DNA from: Azonexus hydrophilus
Lineage (GTDB): Bacteria > Pseudomonadota > Gammaproteobacteria > Burkholderiales > Rhodocyclaceae
Reading direction: 5' to 3'
DNA length: 64,000 nt
NCBI RefSeq assembly: GCF_905120355.1
Contig: NZ_CAJHOB010000013.1
Span: 40,483 to 104,482 of the forward strand
The notes below the pieces were generated by a model. It had not been told where the DNA came from, searched no databases, and was given only the letters and a program-made list of their open reading frames with translations. Positions 1 through 8,742 of the stretch are shown here, piece after piece. The position numbers and the translations under genes were made by a program. Every line of letters begins with the position of its first letter. The stretch's first letter is position 1.

Positions 1-53
1 GCAGTCTGCCAGAAATCCAGAAAACACTTGAAGAAATAATCAAAACCATTTGA
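1..53 (+). CDS. tmk: C-terminal tail of thymidylate kinase (partial)
   Basis: Codons from position 3 read as a helical tail ending in IIKTI and stop at TGA 51-53, three bases before the holB start. The upstream part lies outside the window. The assignment rests mainly on the common tmk-holB gene order in proteobacteria, because the visible residues are too few to prove the family. Tmk would phosphorylate dTMP to dTDP in the cytoplasm. Confidence 0.5.
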   Translation, partial: SLPEIQKTLEEIIKTI

Positions 54-55
54 TT

Positions 56-1099
56 ATGAACATTTTAGATCTTCACAAAAAAACCTGGGACGAACTATCT
101 TCACGGCGAGACAGGTTGCCGCATGCGCTCCTGCTCAGCGGTCAGCGCGGCATAGGCAAGTTTGCCGTGGCAAAGGATTTTGCGGCTTCGCTATTGTGTG
201 AAAACCCGGACGCGCAGCAACGTGCCTGTGGACATTGCCTCGCGTGCAACTGGTTTGCCCAGGGCAATCACCCGGATTTTCGCCTGCTGCAACCGGAAGC
301 CATGACGGAAATCAGCAGCGGCGAGGAGGAGGGGAAGAAGAAGGCGAGCAAGGAAATCCTCATTGATCAGGTCCGGGCGCTGGATGAGTTTCTCGGTGTC
401 GGCAGCCACCGTGGCGGACTGAGCATCGTCCTCGTCAATCCAGCCGAAGCGATGAACCGCAATGCCGCCAATTCAATCTTGAAAATACTTGAAGAACCTC
501 CTGCAGGTATATTGTTTTTATTGATTTCAGATGAGCAATCAAGATTGCTACCCACCATTCGCAGCCGCTGCCAGAGCATCTTGATCGGTCTGCCGGAAAC
601 GCCCGCCGCACAGGCCTATCTGCGCGCTTCCGGGATCGACGACGCTGAACGCTGGCTAGCCTTGAGTGGCGGCGCGCCCCGCCTCGCCCTCGAACTGGCG
701 GAAAAAAACGGCAGCGGGCAGGGCAGCTGGCTACCGACCCTGCTCACGCATCTGAAGCAGGGCGCGCAGCACGACCCCTTGCGCGCCGCAGGCGACATCG
801 ACAAATTACTACGCGAACAAAAGGGGGCACTGAGTTTGCGGCAGATCATCGATACCCTGCAGAAATGGCTGATCGATCTGACGCAAGCCGCCAACAGCCT
901 GCCAGTGCGTTATTTTCTGGCGAACAATGGCGAAATCAGTGCCTTGGCTGCTAAGATTCCCAGCACTCGGCTGGTGCGCGCTTACCGCAAACTTGCGACA
1001 CAGCGCCGGGAAGCCGAGCAACCAGTGAACGGACGCCTCTTTCTGGAAGGTGTTTTTCTCGATTACCGGGATTTGTTTAGTCCACGACCGGGTGAATGA
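56..1099 (+). CDS. holB: DNA polymerase III subunit delta'
   Basis: This is the clamp-loader delta' subunit, which with delta and tau/gamma opens the beta clamp and loads it on DNA. The 347-residue product has the AAA+ P-loop-like GQRGIGK (residues 29-35) and a zinc-knuckle cysteine set (C48, C58, C61, C64). It also has the conserved NAANSILKILEEPP stretch and a TIRSRCQ sensor-like motif. The ATG at 56 is preferred over the upstream TTG at 50, which overlaps the preceding stop codon. The last codons overlap the next ATG (ATGA), so holB, pilZ and tatD are probably cotranscribed. Length and motifs match the family. Confidence 0.95.
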   Translation: MNILDLHKKTWDELSSRRDRLPHALLLSGQRGIGKFAVAKDFAASLLCENPDAQQRACGHCLACNWFAQGNHPDFRLLQPEAMTEISSGEEEGKKKASKEILIDQVRALDEFLGVGSHRGGLSIVLVNPAEAMNRNAANSILKILEEPPAGILFLLISDEQSRLLPTIRSRCQSILIGLPETPAAQAYLRASGIDDAERWLALSGGAPRLALELAEKNGSGQGSWLPTLLTHLKQGAQHDPLRAAGDIDKLLREQKGALSLRQIIDTLQKWLIDLTQAANSLPVRYFLANNGEISALAAKIPSTRLVRAYRKLATQRREAEQPVNGRLFLEGVFLDYRDLFSPRPGE

Positions 1100-1467
1100 A
1101 CGCAATGAGTGAAGTCAAAAACGTACCCCAGCGCCCCAGTGTTTTGTCGCTGAATATCAATTCAAAATCAGCGCTTTACGCCGCTTTCATGCCGCACGTG
1201 AAAAATGGCGGCATCTTCATCCCCACCACCCGCGGCTATGCTCTCGGCGATGAAGTGTTCATGCTGTTGTCGCTGATGGATGACCCGACCAAACTGCCGA
1301 TTGCCGGCACCGTCATCTGGGTCACGCCGCCCGGCGCCCAGAATGGCCGCGCACAAGGCGTTGGCGTGCATTTCAACAATGATGAAAGTGGGCACGAGGC
1401 ACGCCGCAAAATCGAAGGGCTGCTAGGTGGCGTGCTGCAATCGGTACGCCCCACGCATACGCTGTAA
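1096..1467 (+). CDS. pilZ: PilZ-domain protein (type IV pilus assembly type)
   Basis: A 123-residue, single-domain PilZ protein whose first codon overlaps the holB stop by 4 bp. The holB-pilZ-tatD order is standard in beta- and gammaproteobacteria. There PilZ supports type IV pilus biogenesis and twitching with PilB and FimX-like partners. The N-terminus lacks a clear RxxxR c-di-GMP-binding motif, as in other stand-alone PilZ pilus proteins. Binding of c-di-GMP is therefore not supported by the sequence. A second ATG at 1105 is an alternative start. Confidence 0.88.
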   Translation: MNAMSEVKNVPQRPSVLSLNINSKSALYAAFMPHVKNGGIFIPTTRGYALGDEVFMLLSLMDDPTKLPIAGTVIWVTPPGAQNGRAQGVGVHFNNDESGHEARRKIEGLLGGVLQSVRPTHTL

Positions 1468-1473
1468 GCCCCC

Positions 1474-2256
1474 ATGTGGGTCGACTCGCATTGCCATCTT
1501 GATCTGCCTGAACTGGCCGGCTGCCTGCCGGAAGTGCTGGTCAGCATGCAGGAAAAAAACGTCGTTGCGGCACTCACGATCGCCGTCAACCTTGAGGACT
1601 TCCCCCAGGTTCTGGCGCTTGCCGAACACTCGGAGCGCCTGTACGCCAGCGTCGGTGTGCACCCCGAGTATGCCGATGCCAGAGAAGCCACGGAAGATGA
1701 ACTATGCCGCCTTGCGCAGCATCCTAAAATCCTCGGCATTGGTGAAACCGGACTGGATTACTACTGGCAGAAAGATCAGCCTGAATGGCAGCGGCAGCGT
1801 TTTCGGACCCACATCCGCGCCGCCCGTCGCGTTGGTAAACCGCTGATCGTGCATACCCGCGATTCCGCCACCGACGTCATCCGCATCCTGCGAGAGGAGG
1901 GCGCCGATGCCGTCGGCGGCGTCATGCACTGCTTTACCGAAAACTGGGAAACCGCAGCGGCAGCCCTGGAGCTCGGGTTTTACCTGTCTTTTTCCGGCAT
2001 CGTCACTTTCAAGAACGCCACACAGGTCAAGGAAGTTGCCCAAAAATGCCCGCTTGACCGGCTCCTGATCGAGACCGACGCACCTTACCTGGCCCCGGTG
2101 CCGTATCGTGGCAAACGCAACCAACCGGCTTACGTTGCCCACGTCGGCGAGGAAATCGCCCATTTGCGGGGGCTGGATCTGGCAGAGATCAGCAGCGCCA
2201 CCTGCGCCAATTTCTGCCGTCTGTTCAATCCACCGCCCCTGCATTCATACGCCTAA
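1474..2256 (+). CDS. tatD: TatD-family metal-dependent DNase
   Basis: A 260-residue TIM-barrel hydrolase of the TatD/YcfH family, which acts as a metal-dependent 3'-5' exonuclease or deoxyribonuclease. It opens with the metal-binding DSHCHLD motif (residues 4-10). It contains GIGETGLDYY, the IVHTRDS strand with a metal-ligand histidine, GVMHCF, and the final LLIETDAPYLAP aspartate motif. Start and length agree with the family. It lies six bases after pilZ in the holB operon. Confidence 0.93.
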   Translation: MWVDSHCHLDLPELAGCLPEVLVSMQEKNVVAALTIAVNLEDFPQVLALAEHSERLYASVGVHPEYADAREATEDELCRLAQHPKILGIGETGLDYYWQKDQPEWQRQRFRTHIRAARRVGKPLIVHTRDSATDVIRILREEGADAVGGVMHCFTENWETAAAALELGFYLSFSGIVTFKNATQVKEVAQKCPLDRLLIETDAPYLAPVPYRGKRNQPAYVAHVGEEIAHLRGLDLAEISSATCANFCRLFNPPPLHSYA

Positions 2257-2259
2257 ATC

Positions 2260-2883
2260 ATGAAAAAAATCCTTGCCCTGACTCTCGCTGCTGCTTTGTC
2301 CCTGCCGCTGCACGCCAGCACCTATGACGATCTGATTCACGGCGCAATGCTTGGTAGCACCAGTGATATCCGTTCCTTGCTGCAACGCGGAGCTTCCGTC
2401 GACACCACGGACGCGCAGGGCAACACCTTGCTCATGCTGGCTGCGCGTGACGGGCACAATGAGTTGCTCCGATTGCTGATCGAGCACCGGGCCAAGCTCA
2501 ATGCCCGTAATGCCGCGGGTGATACCGCCCTGGCGCTGGCTGCATTTCGCGGGCACCTGGAAAGCGTGCGTATTCTGCTCGATGCAGGCGCAGCGCAGAC
2601 CGTCCCAGGTTGGCCGCCGCTGGTTTATTCGGCATTCGCTGGTCACAAAGAGGTTGCCCAGCTACTTCTGGCGCGTGGGGCCAACGTCAATGCCAGCGCC
2701 GACAATGGCATGACAGCACTGATCGCAGCAGCGCGAAACGGCCACACTGAAATTGCCCGCATCCTGCTGGCAGCGGGTGCGGACATCACCATGAAAACAG
2801 ATCGAGGCGAAACAGCACGTCAGATCGCCTTGCAATACAAAAACACCGACATCGCCGAACTGATCGACAAGCGCAGCAACTAA
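2260..2883 (+). CDS. Secreted ankyrin-repeat protein
   Basis: A 207-residue protein with a cleavable signal peptide (residues 1-19, cut near HAS) followed by about five ankyrin repeats. The repeats show the usual GxTxLxxAAxxGHxExxxxLLxxGA pattern, for example NTLLMLAARDGHNELLRLLI. It is probably periplasmic and mediates protein contacts. The partner and process cannot be read from the sequence. The ATG lies three bases after the tatD stop, so it likely ends the holB-pilZ-tatD transcript. Confidence 0.85.
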   Translation: MKKILALTLAAALSLPLHASTYDDLIHGAMLGSTSDIRSLLQRGASVDTTDAQGNTLLMLAARDGHNELLRLLIEHRAKLNARNAAGDTALALAAFRGHLESVRILLDAGAAQTVPGWPPLVYSAFAGHKEVAQLLLARGANVNASADNGMTALIAAARNGHTEIARILLAAGADITMKTDRGETARQIALQYKNTDIAELIDKRSN

Positions 2884-3180
2884 GCTGCTCAGGTGCTGTG
2901 CGGTACCGACAACAAGGCAGGAATGTTTGTGTTTTGTTTGTCGCCTTGCAAGGGCTGACTGAGAAACACCCTGGGTAAATTGATCTTGCGGGCCGCAAAC
3001 GATGGCCTCTCAGACCTACCTTGCTGGTGTCGCATAATTTGCATTATGTTAAATAAAGTATTGCTCAGCGTGCCAAGCAAACAGCCAATAAACTTCTCGA
3101 CTCCTGTCATGGCCCGTTTAGGCAACCGGCTAACGTCTGTCACACGCTAAAATACTCGCCTTTTCTCGGAGGGTCCGCAT
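2884..3180. other. Intergenic region upstream of bioH
   Basis: About 300 bp without a convincing gene. It contains a short palindromic stretch around 3033-3050 (ATAATTTGCATTAT) and a possible -10 (TAAAAT) near 3147 before the bioH start. No biotin-repressor operator could be recognised. The minus-strand 84-codon frame here has no family features and was not accepted. Confidence 0.4.
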
Positions 3181-3891
3181 GTGACACGTTCTCTCGTTTT
3201 TCTCCCCGGATGGTGTCTTGGACGCGGGCCGCTACTAACCACAGTGCGGGCGCTGGAGGGTCAGTTCATTGATCTACCAGGTTATCTCGACAGCCCACGC
3301 TGCGCTGATTTCACTGACGCCGTAGAACAGATTGGCGCGCGTCTGCCAAAAGACTGTGTGCTCGCAGGCTGGTCGATTGGCGCCCAGTTGGCGTTGGCAA
3401 TCGCGGTGCGCTTTCCTGACAAGGTCGGCAAACTGCTGCTCGTCGCGGGCACGGCCTCTTTCGTGCAGCGTGAGGGCTGGCCGCATGCCATGCCGGAATC
3501 CACGCTGGCCGAATTCACGGCCGCAATGATAGCCGACCCAGCGGGGATGCTGCCGCGCTTTGTGGGTGGCTTCAACCGGGGCGACGACTACGCCAAGGAG
3601 GTAACCCGGCGCATTCTCGAAACGGCCGACCCTCTCCCCCCCCCGGAAGTACTGGCCGATGGCTTGGCCTGGCTGCGTGATGTTGATTTACGCACCGCCG
3701 CTCCCCTGGTCAAGGCACCCACGCTGCTCATCCACGGTGCAGCCGATCCCCTGATGCCGCTGGCGGCAGCTGAAGCGCTGGCAGCACTGATTCCTGATGT
3801 GCAGGTGCACAGCATGCGGGGCTGCGCTCATGCACCTTTCCTGTCACAGCCAGAAGAATTTCTTGCTCTAGTCCGCGCCTTTATCGCATGA
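3181..3891 (+). CDS. bioH: Pimeloyl-[ACP] methyl ester carboxylesterase
   Basis: An alpha/beta hydrolase of 236 residues that removes the methyl group from pimeloyl-ACP methyl ester, ending the BioC-BioH pimelate route. The catalytic triad is visible: Ser65 in GWSIG, Asp189 in HGAADPLMP and His217 in GCAHAPF. The start is GTG at 3181, preceded by GGAGGG at about 8 bp spacing. It overlaps bioC by 4 bp, and bioC overlaps bioD by 4 bp, so the three form a tightly coupled operon. Confidence 0.93.
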   Translation: MTRSLVFLPGWCLGRGPLLTTVRALEGQFIDLPGYLDSPRCADFTDAVEQIGARLPKDCVLAGWSIGAQLALAIAVRFPDKVGKLLLVAGTASFVQREGWPHAMPESTLAEFTAAMIADPAGMLPRFVGGFNRGDDYAKEVTRRILETADPLPPPEVLADGLAWLRDVDLRTAAPLVKAPTLLIHGAADPLMPLAAAEALAALIPDVQVHSMRGCAHAPFLSQPEEFLALVRAFIA

Positions 3892-4655
3892 GCACACCCG
3901 CACGGCACCAGGTGCGCCAATCGTTCGAACGCGCCGCAGCCACTTACGACCAGGCCGCCGGAGTACAACGCCTCGCCTGCAAGATTCTGGCCGAACAATT
4001 GCCGCAGTCACTATCGGCCACGCCGCGACTACTCGATGCCGGTTGTGGCACGGGCTATGCCCTGCCCTTGCTGCAGGCGTTCGCCCCGACAGCCGAGGTG
4101 CTGGCGCTCGACCTGGCACCCGCCATGCTGGCGCGTGCGCATGCGGCAACGGCCAGAATACAAGGCGATCTGGAGTGCCTGCCACTGGCCACGGCCTGTA
4201 TCGATCTGTACTGGTCCAGCCTGGCCTGGCAATGGTGCGATCCCGCTCGCGCTCTGGCAGAAGCCCGGCGGGTGCTGCGCCGCGGGGGGCATTTCCTGCT
4301 CTGCAGCCTGGGACCCGCAACTTTCACCGAATTGCGCCAGGCCTTTGCAGCGGTCGATGACTACCCGCACACCCTCGACTTTCTCGCTGGCGACACGCTG
4401 CTGCAGCTCGCGCAAAGCGCAGGATTTCCGGCGCTGGAGTTACGCTGCCAGCGCGCTACCGTGCACTATCCAGACGTTAGACATCTGCTGCAGGCGGTGA
4501 AGGCCGTTGGCGCCAATCAACTCGGCCCGGGTCGCCGTACCGGGCTGATGGGACGGGCTGCTTTTTCCCGCTTGCGCACAGCGTACGAAACGCAGCGGCA
4601 GGCGGCTGGCCTGCCACTCTCCTACGACCTCATTTTTTTATCCGGAACCGCATGA
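3888..4655 (+). CDS. bioC: Malonyl-[ACP] O-methyltransferase
   Basis: A class I SAM-dependent methyltransferase of 255 residues that methylates malonyl-ACP to prime pimelate synthesis for biotin. The N-terminus has the BioC signature of an Arg-rich start followed by SFERAAATYDQAA. The SAM site is LLDAGCGTGYALPLL (about residues 46-60). A second acidic strand (VLALDLAPAML) and the SSLAWQWCDP region also match BioC. ATGA overlaps join it to bioH and bioD. Confidence 0.93.
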   Translation: MSTPARHQVRQSFERAAATYDQAAGVQRLACKILAEQLPQSLSATPRLLDAGCGTGYALPLLQAFAPTAEVLALDLAPAMLARAHAATARIQGDLECLPLATACIDLYWSSLAWQWCDPARALAEARRVLRRGGHFLLCSLGPATFTELRQAFAAVDDYPHTLDFLAGDTLLQLAQSAGFPALELRCQRATVHYPDVRHLLQAVKAVGANQLGPGRRTGLMGRAAFSRLRTAYETQRQAAGLPLSYDLIFLSGTA

Positions 4656-5341
4656 GCACTGCTTATTTCCTGACCGGCACCGATACCGAAATCGGCAAGA
4701 CCCACATCGTCTGCGCGCTCCTCGAGCAAGCGCGCCAGCTGGGCTTGCGCGCCACCGGACTGAAACCGGTGGCAGCCGGGATCGAAGCGGATGGCGAAAA
4801 TGACGATGTGCGCCGTATCCGTCAGGCCAGCAACGTTGCTCTGCCCGCTCCGATACGCAACCCCTACTGTTTTGCGCCGCCCATCGCGCCCCATCTGGCG
4901 GCGGCCCAGGCCGGCGTCGAAATCGATTTCGCCCGAATTGCCGCAAGCCTGAGCAACGCGCAGCAGCACGCTGATTTTGTCGTTGTCGAGGGTGCGGGTG
5001 GATTCTGCATTCCGCTCGGGCCGGATCAAACCAGCGCCGATCTGGCGGTAGCCCTGCAGTTGCCGGTCATCCTCGTGGTCGGCCTACGCCTGGGCTGCCT
5101 CAACCATGCCCTGCTCACTGCCGAAGCCATCACCCGCCGCGGCTTGGTGCTGGCCGGCTGGGTCGGCAATCATCTGGCAACGCCGATGTCGCACGCTGCG
5201 GAAAACATGGCTACCCTGCGCGCCCTTCTGCCGGCGCCCTGTCTGGGCGAAATCAGCTGGCGGGATGACGGCGATATCAGCGCCAGTGCCAACGAACTAC
5301 AACTGCCACCCAGCGAATGCTTCAGGAGCCGGGCAATATAA
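4652..5341 (+). CDS. bioD: Dethiobiotin synthetase (chromosomal copy)
   Basis: A 229-residue ATP-dependent carboxylase that closes the ureido ring of dethiobiotin using CO2. The P-loop is TGTDTEIGKT (residues 8-17). The family's VEGAGGFCIPLG motif is present near residue 112. It ends the bioH-bioC-bioD operon. Its last 20 bp overlap, tail to tail, the C-terminal piece of the disrupted HD-GYP gene. A second, clearly different bioD lies in the transposon cargo at 21395-22066. Confidence 0.93.
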   Translation: MSTAYFLTGTDTEIGKTHIVCALLEQARQLGLRATGLKPVAAGIEADGENDDVRRIRQASNVALPAPIRNPYCFAPPIAPHLAAAQAGVEIDFARIAASLSNAQQHADFVVVEGAGGFCIPLGPDQTSADLAVALQLPVILVVGLRLGCLNHALLTAEAITRRGLVLAGWVGNHLATPMSHAAENMATLRALLPAPCLGEISWRDDGDISASANELQLPPSECFRSRAI

Positions 5342-5738
5342 GTGCGTGCGGATCGAGGTCTTGATCGACGAACTCCGGATTTGCTTCGGAACCCTGTGGC
5401 GATGTTTCATCCTGGAACTGCTGGCGGATCTCCAGAATATCTTCCCAGCCGGCGAGAAAAGCCTCCACGCAGAGCGGATCAAAGTGCTTGCTGCGACCGT
5501 TTTCCAAGTACTGTAGCGCCTCTTCGAGGGGCCACGTCTTTTTGTACGGCCGTTCGGAGGTCAGCGCGTCGAACACGTCTGCCACCGCCACGATGCGACC
5601 GAATAACGGAATATCGCGCCCTTTGAGCCCCGCAGGATAACCGCTGCCATCATATTTTTCGTGGTGGGTACGGGCAATTTCTGCGCCCGCCTGCAGCACT
5701 TCCGAACCGCTATCTTTCAGAAGCTCATAGCCAAACAG
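5322..5738 (-). pseudogene. C-terminal fragment of transposon-split HD-GYP response regulator
   Basis: This minus-strand frame is open from the transposon edge to a stop at 5322. It encodes the second half of an HD-GYP phosphodiesterase domain, with HHEKYDGSGYP followed by GRIVAVADVFDALTSERPYK and the C-terminal helices. It has no start of its own near the domain boundary. Joined to 29966-30672 after removing 5739-29965 and one AACAG copy, it gives a continuous 372-codon frame (KRHALFGYELLKD across the join). The intact protein would hydrolyse cyclic di-GMP. The fragment alone is not expected to work. Confidence 0.92.
5734..5738. repeat. Target-site duplication, left copy (AACAG)
   Basis: AACAG directly abuts the left inverted repeat and is repeated at 29966-29970 next to the right one. 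Five bases is the usual Tn3-family target duplication length. Collapsing the two copies restores the reading frame of the interrupted HD-GYP gene, which supports a simple insertion. Confidence 0.93.
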
Positions 5739-5771
5739 GAGGGTCGGCCGGGAATCATGAAAAATTCCCCG
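5739..5771 (+). repeat. Left terminal inverted repeat
   Basis: It begins GAGGGTCGGCCGGGAATCAT and ends TCCCCG. It matches the reverse complement of 29933-29965 over 33 bases with a single mismatch at base 26. The outer end is fixed by the flanking AACAG duplication. Tn3-family ends usually open with GGGG, so GAGGG is a slight variant. Confidence 0.95.
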
Positions 5772-5779
5772 AAAACTGC

Positions 5780-6874
5780 CTACTCTTCTGAATTAAAAAG
5801 CGAATCTTGATTGTCAACGCTATTTTTCTTGGCGTTGGTGCTCTTCGCCTGTGGCGACTGTAATGTCGCGAGCTTTTCAAAGACTTTCTCGTGGCTAGCG
5901 GCAACGGCTTTTGCCGCCATCAGTTCGGCTGCCAGCCGCTGCCCCGTTTCCATGCTCTCCCTTAGCTTGCAGAGGTTCGCTTGGTTTTCCTTGTCCAGAT
6001 CGGACACTCGCCCGTTGGCTTGCGCCAACTGATCCGTCAACTGTTGGATTTTCACCTCGGCAACGGCCAACTGCTCTTTGACCGAGCGCAATGTTCGTAC
6101 TTCGCCATCGTGTCGATGAAGTTCACTGTGCGCATGGGTGAGCTCGCTTGATAGACGGGCATTGTCCTCATGACTGCGGATGAGTTCTTGCTGTTTCGCG
6201 TTTGCCGTTTCCTTGGCATTACGCAACTCCCCCTGCAAGAACTGGATCTGCTGTTCGAACTGGCGCTGATCCTGCTCCCGTTGTTCCTTCGCTGCGGTTC
6301 GGAAATGCGCCAGTGCCTCGCGGGCGTGTTGGTGCTTTTCCTCCAGCGACACACGGTGCGCTTCTTCCTTTACCAGTTGCCCTTCCATGTCCTGGATGCG
6401 CTGAGCCATTTGTGCCCGAACGATTCTCTCTTCTTGGAGCACGCTTAGTATTTCGCTGTGGGCTGCTTTCTCTGCACCCAACTCCAGGGCCTGGCGTTCA
6501 GACTGGCTGCGAAAGGATTCCACTTCATTACGTAATGTGGCGATGGTGTCGTTCAGCGCCGCAATTTCTGCCTTGTGCTTATCGGTCAGAGCCGCCAAAC
6601 GCTGATCAGCTTCTTCATGCAGGCGTTCTGCGAGCCTGGCAGCCAGATCCTGGATGGCTTCACTGACCGCGACCTGGGTACCGGTACTGCCGCCTTCCTC
6701 TTCTTCGATTTCCTTCAGATAGCGGTGAATCGTGCCTTTCGAGCCGGTATCGCCTAACTCGCTGCGAATTGCGTCGATCGATGGGTAGCGCCCCATCGCC
6801 AACAGCTTGTTACGCGCTCTGACGACTTCTGACTTGTAGATTCCTGCTCTGGCCATGGCATCCTCGTATTTCAT
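5780..6874 (-). CDS. TnpT-like coiled-coil DNA-binding protein (KfrA-type N-terminus)
   Basis: A 364-residue protein with a compact N-terminal DNA-binding domain of the KfrA type (about residues 7-60, ending GSKGTIHRYLKEIEEEEGG). A continuous coiled coil covers about residues 75-330. The same architecture is found in TnpT, the auxiliary factor for the tyrosine recombinase TnpS of Tn4651-like elements, and in plasmid KfrA proteins. The gene points outward and stops 9 bp before the left repeat. Starting at residue 7 (MARAGIYKSEV, 6856) would fit the family slightly better. The transposon context favours a resolution role over plasmid partition. Confidence 0.75.
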   Translation of the reverse strand: MKYEDAMARAGIYKSEVVRARNKLLAMGRYPSIDAIRSELGDTGSKGTIHRYLKEIEEEEGGSTGTQVAVSEAIQDLAARLAERLHEEADQRLAALTDKHKAEIAALNDTIATLRNEVESFRSQSERQALELGAEKAAHSEILSVLQEERIVRAQMAQRIQDMEGQLVKEEAHRVSLEEKHQHAREALAHFRTAAKEQREQDQRQFEQQIQFLQGELRNAKETANAKQQELIRSHEDNARLSSELTHAHSELHRHDGEVRTLRSVKEQLAVAEVKIQQLTDQLAQANGRVSDLDKENQANLCKLRESMETGQRLAAELMAAKAVAASHEKVFEKLATLQSPQAKSTNAKKNSVDNQDSLFNSEE

Positions 6875-7054
6875 ACCGTATTACGTATTACGATATTACA
6901 TACTAATCAAACGAAGTTCAATGCAGCGAAAGTAGCAAATATAAGACGCGATAATGGTTGATTATTTGTTGTAATACGCAATGGTGACCCCAAAGTCTTG
7001 AACATAATTACGAACGGACATTCTGGCTACACTGGAATTCAATATGTTGCGCCT
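6875..7054. promoter_or_regulatory. Candidate resolution site / tnpT promoter region
   Basis: An AT-rich stretch between tnpT and the cargo. GTATTAC occurs twice in tandem (6878-6884 and 6885-6891), followed by the related GATATTAC. The inverted copy GTAATAC lies 80 bp away at 6971-6977. Spaced inverted repeats beside tnpT are expected of an rst-type recombination site and of tnpT autoregulation. Recombination activity is inferred, not shown. Confidence 0.5.
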
Positions 7055-7059
7055 GTTCC

Positions 7060-7840
7060 AGCTACCCGCAAGAATTGGAAGAAGCTGTCGGTCGTGTCAC
7101 GGGCGTGCGCGCCGGGACCGAGCGCCTGGTGGTACTGGCCGAAACTCGTACGGCGCAGGATGGCAATGAAGCAATTCGCGCTGAGGTAGAGCAATTGGCT
7201 ATAGAACTCACCGGCCCACTCTGGGGACTCTGGGTGTGGATGGTTTTCGGCCTCCTGGCACCGGTCTTCTGGGTTGCGATAGCGCTTGCGCCAACGCTCG
7301 CCGCGCGGCGTCTCGCCCGAATCGGATCACGCCTTGCCCTGACTGCGACTGGCATCCAGCCACGAGCAATCGGCTGCGCTACCCGCACGTTTCGCTTTTG
7401 TTGCCAAACAGGAATTGCTTGCTCACCCGCTGGCCGCGATACCGTTGAAACGCCTAGGCGCAGTTTTCGTTGAGCGCTTTGATACTGTGCGCGGTGTTGA
7501 AGACACGCATGCACTGGAGAGGCGGGCTGGAGCAGGCAACGCCCTTGTAGTCTTTGCCGAAGGAACCTTCCGTGAACCGCCCGGTGTATTGCCCTTCCGC
7601 ATGGGGGCTTTCCTGGCCGCTGCCCGCGCCGATGTTCCGGTCATTCCTGTCACTTTGAGCGGCACCCGCCGTCTTCTTCCTGACCTTAGTCTGTGGCCAC
7701 GCTACAGCAAATTGACGGTTACCGTCCATCCACCGATCATTCCCGCAGGAGCAAACTGGCACGCAGCCCTTGTACTGCGCGACACCGCGCGGGCAGTCAT
7801 CCTGGCGCAATCGGGTGAACCGGACGCTACTGTGCGCTGA
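7060..7840 (+). pseudogene. Decayed acyl-AMP ligase / PlsC acyltransferase fusion remnant
   Basis: The fragment opens in the C-terminal lobe of an acyl-AMP ligase (YPQELEEAVGRVTGV). It jumps at ELTGP|LWGLW into the membrane helix of a 1-acylglycerol-3-phosphate acyltransferase. Near 7380-7400 it changes frame and resumes as FVAKQELLAHPLAAIPLKRLG, FAEGTFREPPG and PVIPVTLSGTRRLLP. The expected HX4D catalytic motif between IQPRAIG and FVAKQE is missing. So there is a 5' truncation, one internal deletion and a second deletion with frame change. It is non-functional and marks the left cargo border. Confidence 0.8.
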
Positions 7841-8714
7841 TGTCGCAGTGCGGTTTGGTTAACTGACCCGGTCTCAATATTCGCCAGGTATCGCGAAACA
7901 CGGCCTGCTCCACTTTCAGCCGCAGATGACTCGGACAGGCCACTCTGATCACGAGCATTAGTTGCTCGGGGTCGGAAAAATCCCACAGAATCTTGTTGCG
8001 GCCAGAGGGAAAAGCGATGAAGCTTTCGTCGGAAATTTTGCGGAAATGCGCTTCGGCCTCGCTTTGCCAAGTCTGTGTCGCCTCATCGGCAGCCGCCAGC
8101 GCCGCAGATTCCACGCGATCAAGATCCCACATTGCTTCATCGGGGATCGGCATGCGAAACAGATGCAATACGTAATCTCCGGTGAGAGATGTGTTTTTCA
8201 AAGGCGTGGTCAGCAACAAGCCATTCGGAAACTCAGCCATCTTGCCGGTCTGCTGCCCGGCATAGCCTAACTCCGCCAACGTCGTGGCAAATATGTCGAT
8301 GTCGATGACCCGGCCATGAAGTTGGTTGATTTCAATGAGATCACCTACCTTGAACGGCCGGACGAAGGTGATGTAAAGATAGCCCAGCACGCACATCAGC
8401 AGTTCTTTGCTGACGATCAGGACGGCCCCGGCAACCGCTGCTAGGGACAGGGCAAAACCGGCAATCGTCGACGCCCAGACCGAGATGATGACGAAAAAAA
8501 CCAGGAACCAGATGACGTTCCGGGCCCAGACCAGATGCATCCGACGCTTCTCGGCGGAAATTTCCCCTCGCACAAGATAGCGCGCCCAGAGGTGAGAGAG
8601 AGCGGCACCTACGGCAATCAGGAAGAAGGTCGCAATGACCTTCTCCCATTGGCCAGGAATGGCGACAAACAGTTCATGCAGCATGGGCATCAACGCGGCG
8701 CTCCGGTCAGCCAT
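7827..8714 (-). CDS. MscS-family mechanosensitive ion channel
   Basis: A 295-residue inner-membrane channel with three predicted membrane helices in the first 115 residues. The pore-lining helix is A/G-rich (AGFALSLAAVAGAVLIVSKELLMCVLGYLYI). The MscS beta-domain follows with FVRPFKVGDLIEINQLHGRVIDI. The C-terminal cytoplasmic part is longer and less typical. Such channels release solutes on hypo-osmotic shock. It is the third gene of an apparent LysR-psiE-mscS transcript (gap of 28 bp to psiE). Confidence 0.88.
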   Translation of the reverse strand: MADRSAALMPMLHELFVAIPGQWEKVIATFFLIAVGAALSHLWARYLVRGEISAEKRRMHLVWARNVIWFLVFFVIISVWASTIAGFALSLAAVAGAVLIVSKELLMCVLGYLYITFVRPFKVGDLIEINQLHGRVIDIDIFATTLAELGYAGQQTGKMAEFPNGLLLTTPLKNTSLTGDYVLHLFRMPIPDEAMWDLDRVESAALAAADEATQTWQSEAEAHFRKISDESFIAFPSGRNKILWDFSDPEQLMLVIRVACPSHLRLKVEQAVFRDTWRILRPGQLTKPHCDISAQ

Positions 8715-8742
8715 TGACAGAAGGAATAATGGAGCCTGGCAT

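Noticed and set aside
2889..3143. 84-codon minus-strand frame before bioH
   Set aside because: No domain, no ribosome binding site, and composition like non-coding DNA.
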